Below are positions 60,241 to 64,000 of a DNA stretch of 64,000 nt, piece by piece. Each line of letters opens with the position of its first letter. Position 1 is the stretch's first letter. The DNA comes from an uncultured Alphaproteobacteria bacterium. Its GTDB lineage: Bacteria > Pseudomonadota > Alphaproteobacteria > Rhodobacterales > Rhodobacteraceae. Under the pieces are notes generated by a model that was not told where the DNA came from, ran no database searches, and saw only the letters and a list, made by a program, of their open reading frames with translations. A program made the translations under genes and the position numbers. The stretch is taken from contig CACNDI010000001.1 of NCBI GenBank assembly GCA_902619165.1, positions 170,522 through 234,521 of the forward strand, written 5' to 3'.

Positions 60241-61182
60241 ATGAAAAAATCTATCAAAAATATTGTTCTTATAGCAGGTGGTATAGGTGGTGCAAAATTA
60301 GCAGAAGGACTTAATTCCATAGAAGATATAAATCTCGCTATCATTGGCAACATTGCAGATGATGATGAGTTCCATGGGCTAAGGGTTTCTCCAGATATAG
60401 ATACCTTAACGTATACACTTTCAGGAATGGTGAACCGAAGGCAAGGATGGGGAGTAAAAAAAGACGATTACAAGACGCTCTCAATGTTAAATAAATTGGG
60501 CGAAGAAACCTGGATGTCTTTAGGTGATCTCGACTTTGGTCTCCATATATATAGACAGCACAGACTATTAAAAGATCATCGTCCGACAATTATTGCCAAT
60601 GAGATCGCTAAAAAATTGGGTGTAACGGCAGATATAATCTTACCAACTGACGATAAGATTAGAACGGAGGTGCAAACCAAGTTGGGTTGGATATCATTTC
60701 AGGAATATTTTGTAAAAAAAAGGTGTTCACCAAAAATTATAAAACTAAGATACACCGGTATTAAATCAGCTAAAGTCACCAAAGAGGCAAAAAAAGCACT
60801 TTTTAACGCTGAACTTATAATTATTGCTCCGTCAAATCCTTTAGTAAGTATAAAACCCATACTTGAAATACCTGGGTTTAAATCGATAATTCAAAAAAGT
60901 AATAAGAAGGTGATAGCAATAAGTCCGTTGATTCAAGGGAAGGCGGTAAAAGGTCCTGCATCAAAAATGCTTAAACAATTAGGTTTCAAGCCAAATTCTT
61001 TTTCTTGTATGCAGTTCTATAAAGATATTTGCAAATCATTTATTCTCGATAGGTCCGATATAGGCTTAGAGAAACAATTTATTTCACTAAATCAAAAACC
61101 TATATTTACGAACACTCTGATGACCTCTCTTGAAGACAAGAGAAAGCTGGCTAACTTCATAATCAATCATCCTATTGATTGA
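60241..61182 (+). CDS. cofD: 2-phospho-L-lactate transferase (CofD/FbiA), coenzyme F420 synthesis
   Basis: A 313-residue enzyme that transfers the phospholactyl (or phosphoenolpyruvyl) group from GDP-activated donor to the flavin Fo. NIVLIAGGIGGAKLAEGL is the N-terminal glycine motif, SPDIDTLTYTLSGMVNRRQG and GWGVKKDDY the Fo-binding region, and LIIIAPSNPLVSIKPILEIP the later conserved block. These are diagnostic for CofD. It begins the F420 cluster; cofE, npdG and an F420-dependent-type oxidoreductase follow on the same strand. The Fo synthase (fbiC/cofGH) and cofC are not in the window. Confidence 0.93.
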   Translation: MKKSIKNIVLIAGGIGGAKLAEGLNSIEDINLAIIGNIADDDEFHGLRVSPDIDTLTYTLSGMVNRRQGWGVKKDDYKTLSMLNKLGEETWMSLGDLDFGLHIYRQHRLLKDHRPTIIANEIAKKLGVTADIILPTDDKIRTEVQTKLGWISFQEYFVKKRCSPKIIKLRYTGIKSAKVTKEAKKALFNAELIIIAPSNPLVSIKPILEIPGFKSIIQKSNKKVIAISPLIQGKAVKGPASKMLKQLGFKPNSFSCMQFYKDICKSFILDRSDIGLEKQFISLNQKPIFTNTLMTSLEDKRKLANFIINHPID

Positions 61183-61267
61183 TCTTTTAAAAGACTTTAG
61201 AACTTTTTAAAAAAGTTGATTACAGATCGTAATCTATAACTAGTATTATCTCAGATTAAGGTAACTA

Positions 61268-62056
61268 TTGAAGAAAATGTCAAATCCAACGTTAAATTTA
61301 AATATAATTCCGCATATTCCTGACATTTATAACGGTGATAACATTAGTGACATCCTGATTTCTGCTCTCAACAAATCATCTATATGTCTCAAAGAATTCG
61401 ACGTTATTTGTATAGCACATAAAATATTTTCAAAAGCTGAGGGATGTATAATTAATTTAAAAGAAATTTCTCCCTCCAGAAAAGCAATCGAACTCGGGAA
61501 AAGCCTTAATAAGGACCCAAGAAAAGTCGAAGTCGTGTTACAAGAAAGTAATAATATTATTCGCTCTTTTAAAAGAGAGGAACAAAATGAAGGAACTCTT
61601 ATTTGTCAGCATAAACTTGGATTTATCTGCGCTAATGCAGGGGTTGACCAGTCTAATATAGCGGGTCAGGAAACTGTAGTGACCGTTCCTAAAAATCCTG
61701 ATTTGAGTGTGCAAGTTTTAAGAGATAAACTAAAAAATTACTTTGATTTGGAGAATTTGGGGATAGTTATGAGTGATACCTTTGGAAGGCCATGGAGGAT
61801 TGGACAGGTCAATGTCGCTATTGGTGTCGCAGGAATACCCGCAACAAAAAAAGAGCAGGGAACTACAGATGCTTGGGGAAATCAATTATACGTGACAGAA
61901 CCAGCTTTTTGTGATGAAATAGCGGCATCTTCGGGGTTGCTTATGAGCAAAGCAGGGAAATGTCCTGCAATTTTATTAAGAGGGCTTAGCTGGAGTGGCA
62001 AATATGGCTCTACAAAAGACATTCTACGGAAACAAAATGAGGATATGTTTAGATGA
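61268..62056 (+). CDS. cofE: Coenzyme F420:L-glutamate ligase, single-domain (CofE)
   Basis: A 262-residue GTP-dependent ligase that adds glutamates to F420-0. [33 protein letters not shown] and [20 protein letters not shown] with [11 protein letters not shown] are characteristic blocks. It lacks the C-terminal nitroreductase-like domain of actinobacterial FbiB, so it is of the archaeal/CofE form. The start is a TTG at 61268 with AAGG at good spacing, or ATG at 61277. Its end overlaps npdG by four bases (ATGA). Confidence 0.9.
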   Translation: MKKMSNPTLNLNIIPHIPDIYNGDNISDILISALNKSSICLKEFDVICIAHKIFSKAEGCIINLKEISPSRKAIELGKSLNKDPRKVEVVLQESNNIIRSFKREEQNEGTLICQHKLGFICANAGVDQSNIAGQETVVTVPKNPDLSVQVLRDKLKNYFDLENLGIVMSDTFGRPWRIGQVNVAIGVAGIPATKKEQGTTDAWGNQLYVTEPAFCDEIAASSGLLMSKAGKCPAILLRGLSWSGKYGSTKDILRKQNEDMFR

Positions 62057-62721
62057 AATTGTCAATTATTGGAGGAACTGGGCCCCAAGGTAAAGGCCTT
62101 GCCCTTAGATTTGCCAAGGTAGGTTTTGAAGTTGCTTTGGGATCACGTGATGAATCCAGAGCTATCGAAGTTGCAGATAGTTTAACATCAAAAAACCAAA
62201 ACCTCGTGGGGTCAATAACTGGGCTTTCGAATGGCGAAGCAATAGCATTCACCGACAAGTTTGTAATATTTTCAGTACCTTGGAGTGGTCACAACAATAC
62301 ACTTTCTGAAATCAAAGGGATGCTAGCGGATAAGGTACTTGTTGACATAGTAGTTCCATTGGAAGACGGCAACCCCAGAAAAGTAGCTATGCCACCTGAA
62401 GGCTCAGCTACAGAAGCAGCCCAAGCCATATTAGGGCCTGACATACCAGTAGTTGGCGCCCTCCATAATGTTTCCGCGAATACACTTAATCACCTAGAGA
62501 AAAAAATTAATTGTGATATCTTAGTATGTGGAAACAATTTGGATGCTAGATTAGATACTATAAAGTTGTTAAAAAACTTAGAAGTCGAAGCTTACAACGC
62601 TGGTGATGCGGCATCAGCGAGATGTTTAGAAGCTATAACGCCTATATTGATAAGAATAAATATGTCTAAAGCGGTGCCTTTTTCACATGCTGGAATAAAA
62701 ATTTGGCCACCGGAGGAATAA
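62053..62721 (+). CDS. npdG: F420-dependent NADP oxidoreductase (NADPH-dependent F420 reductase)
   Basis: A 222-residue Rossmann-fold enzyme. [20 protein letters not shown] holds the NADP-binding glycine and T(S)/R phosphate-binding block (LGSRDESRA), [14 protein letters not shown] strand and [15 protein letters not shown] with the conserved substrate-binding segment. Length and motifs agree with NpdG/Fno, which exchanges hydride between NADPH and F420. The start overlaps cofE. It is the source of reduced F420 for the next gene's product. Confidence 0.88.
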   Translation: MKLSIIGGTGPQGKGLALRFAKVGFEVALGSRDESRAIEVADSLTSKNQNLVGSITGLSNGEAIAFTDKFVIFSVPWSGHNNTLSEIKGMLADKVLVDIVVPLEDGNPRKVAMPPEGSATEAAQAILGPDIPVVGALHNVSANTLNHLEKKINCDILVCGNNLDARLDTIKLLKNLEVEAYNAGDAASARCLEAITPILIRINMSKAVPFSHAGIKIWPPEE

Positions 62722-62735
62722 AAAAGGAGGAAGAT

Positions 62736-63737
62736 ATGGAATTTGCAATTTGTTTTAAAGGGTTTGTTCAACCAGATCGAGCAAAAGCGCTGGTTAGACT
62801 GGCTGAAAGCGCTGGATTCACATATTGCTGGTTCTACGATAGCCACATCCTTTGGAGAGAAAGCTTTGCTCAAATGGCTATGTGTATGGAACACACAAAA
62901 AAAATGCGGTTTGGACCATGTGTTACCAATCCCAACACTAGAGACTGGTCTTTAGCGGCATCAATGTTTGGCTCACTAGCTTTACAATCGAATGGACGAT
63001 TTGATATCGGTGTTGGAAGAGGAGACAGCGCTGTTCGCGTAATGGGAAAGAAGCCTGCGAACCTAGCACGAATGGAAGAATTTATTTTAAAAGTAAAGGC
63101 AATGGTTAAGGGGGAAGAAGTCCAGTATGGTGATGTTCCTAACCCAATTCAATTTCCATGGGCAGAAGGATATGATTTGCCGGTATGGGTAGCTGCATAT
63201 GGGCCAAAGGCTCTTACATCTGCAGGAAAAGTTGGAGATGGTTTGGTGCTTCAAATTGCTTCTCCAACCGTTTGCAAATGGCTAAGAGATCAAGCCGTGA
63301 AAGCAGGAGAAGAACACGGACGTGATATGTCAGACTACAAGGTAATGGTAGCTGCACCTGCTTACTTTGGAGACAGAGCAGAAAGTATTGAGAAAGTAAA
63401 GTGGTTTCCCGCAATGGTTGGAAATCACGTAGCCGACATAGTTGAGAAGTATGGTGAAGATAATAAAGACATTCCCAACAGCCTTACGGACTATATCAAA
63501 GATCGCCGCGGCTATGATTACTCTAAACATGGCCAGAGCGATAATCCCTATTTAGAATTTATCACAGATGAAATAGTTGAAGAATTTTGTGTCTTGGGAA
63601 CCGCTGATCAACATGTAGAAAAACTTAAAACACTAAAAGATCTCGGAGTAACTCAATTCAATATTTATCTGGATAGCGGAGACGAAGAGAGAATTATCGC
63701 AGAATATGGTGAAAATGTTATACCGGCTTTTTCATAA
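62736..63737 (+). CDS. Luciferase-like (LLM) F420-dependent oxidoreductase
   Basis: A 333-residue TIM-barrel protein of the bacterial luciferase superfamily, starting at the ATG after GGAGG. AESAGFTYCWFYDSHILWRE, RFDIGVGRGDSAVRVMGKKP, PVWVAAYGPKALTSAGKVG and FCVLGTADQHVEKLKTLKDL are typical of F420-dependent LLM enzymes such as Mer, Adf and FGD-like proteins. The substrate is unknown. I recall a TIGR03842-like subgroup with this pattern, but could not compare. Its place right after npdG supports use of F420 rather than FMN. Confidence 0.85.
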   Translation: MEFAICFKGFVQPDRAKALVRLAESAGFTYCWFYDSHILWRESFAQMAMCMEHTKKMRFGPCVTNPNTRDWSLAASMFGSLALQSNGRFDIGVGRGDSAVRVMGKKPANLARMEEFILKVKAMVKGEEVQYGDVPNPIQFPWAEGYDLPVWVAAYGPKALTSAGKVGDGLVLQIASPTVCKWLRDQAVKAGEEHGRDMSDYKVMVAAPAYFGDRAESIEKVKWFPAMVGNHVADIVEKYGEDNKDIPNSLTDYIKDRRGYDYSKHGQSDNPYLEFITDEIVEEFCVLGTADQHVEKLKTLKDLGVTQFNIYLDSGDEERIIAEYGENVIPAFS

Positions 63738-63835
63738 GTGCCTCAGTTATTGAAAAACAGACTTCTTTCCACTTCTTAGCTGTAAAAAACTTTATTACAA
63801 ATATAGCTCAGGAAATATCTTAGGTTAATTAGCTC

Positions 63836-64000
63836 TTGATAAAAAAAATATCTGTAGAGACATCAGAGGTTTGGGGACACGGGGCAATGCTCCTTTTCTC
63901 CCTTTGTGTATCAGTATCCTACATTTTAGGAGCCATGGTAGCAAATGATATAGAGCCAGGAGCCATAACAGCAGCAAGGTTTTTAATAGGAGCAATTGTA
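63836..64000 (+). CDS. EamA/DMT-family transporter, 5' part
   Basis: The window ends after about 55 codons. Starting with TTG at 63836, the sequence LLFSLCVSVSYILGAMVAND and AITAARFLIGAIV matches the first two membrane segments of EamA-type drug/metabolite transporters, in which AARF follows the first loop. The start is uncertain, and an ATG in GHGAMLLFS is a later alternative. It stands 98 bases after the F420 oxidoreductase gene and may be its exporter partner. Confidence 0.6.
   Translation, partial: MIKKISVETSEVWGHGAMLLFSLCVSVSYILGAMVANDIEPGAITAARFLIGAIV

Noticed and set aside
1..64000. tRNA, rRNA, CRISPR array, insertion sequence or prophage
   Set aside because: No T-loop/anticodon pattern, repeat-spacer array, transposase or integrase was found on reading either strand; weak tRNA-like stretches lacked a complete cloverleaf.

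Overview
This 64 kb window is an AT-rich, gene-dense bacterial chromosome segment. It holds about 70 protein genes, mostly in short operons with overlapping or nearly touching ends, and many TTG or GTG starts. The gene set points to an alphaproteobacterium: phosphatidylcholine synthase (pcs), the dac-tmk-holB-tatD-MBL housekeeping run, a long-form ribosome hibernation factor, pseudoazurin, NrtR, and class III adenylate cyclase with a C-terminal tail. The low G+C, tight packing and mix of Rieske oxygenases, glutathione transferases, rhodaneses, P450 and F420 enzymes suggest a marine, oligotrophic lineage. That placement is inference. No rRNA, tRNA, CRISPR array or intact insertion sequence was seen.

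Layout. 1-8.4 kb: end of a GMC oxidoreductase, a methyltransferase divergent from an adenylate cyclase, two Rieske oxygenases, an NrtR regulator and a nitronate monooxygenase. 8.4-14.6 kb: a pepT / ureohydrolase / PhzF operon divergent from a kynureninase, LysE exporter, unknown protein and DMT exporter series. 14.6-19.5 kb: amidohydrolase, rhodanese, a miniature MotA-like membrane protein, ABC1/UbiB kinase, MaoC protein, methyltransferase. 19.6-25.7 kb: a GYD-protein / epoxide hydrolase / D-threonine-aldolase-like operon facing a quinone reductase / rhodanese / GST / hydratase operon. 25.7-31.2 kb: M20 peptidase, SulP transporter, two unknowns, SDR and GST.

31.3-32.15 kb holds a flagellin gene killed by two in-frame TAA codons and clearly richer in G+C than its surroundings. 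32.2-36.3 kb: a second hydratase, an ATC-hydrolase-family protein, a lipase-membrane fusion and a FAD monooxygenase. 36.3-42.8 kb: a RecB-like nuclease, YceI, and an ene-reductase / P450 / thiolase operon facing an acyl-CoA ligase, which together look like a pathway for an unknown carboxylic acid or terpenoid/steroid-like compound. 42.9-48.2 kb is the housekeeping run dac-tmk-holB-tatD-MBL plus an AEC transporter. 48.2-56.6 kb: Sel1 proteins, SDR, aminotransferase, HPF, threonine dehydratase, pcs, pseudoazurin and small membrane or conserved proteins.

56.7-58.7 kb: a deaminase and pobA, preceded by a very small gene (26 codons) with an exceptionally strong ribosome binding site, three successive hairpins and an intrinsic terminator. 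It is too short for usual gene calling. 60.2-63.7 kb: cofD, cofE, npdG and a luciferase-like oxidoreductase form a coenzyme F420 synthesis, reduction and use cluster, which is uncommon in Proteobacteria. The window ends inside a DMT-type exporter gene.

Most promising for follow-up are the F420 cluster, the small gene with structured leader before pobA, the miniature MotA-like protein, and the recently killed flagellin gene.
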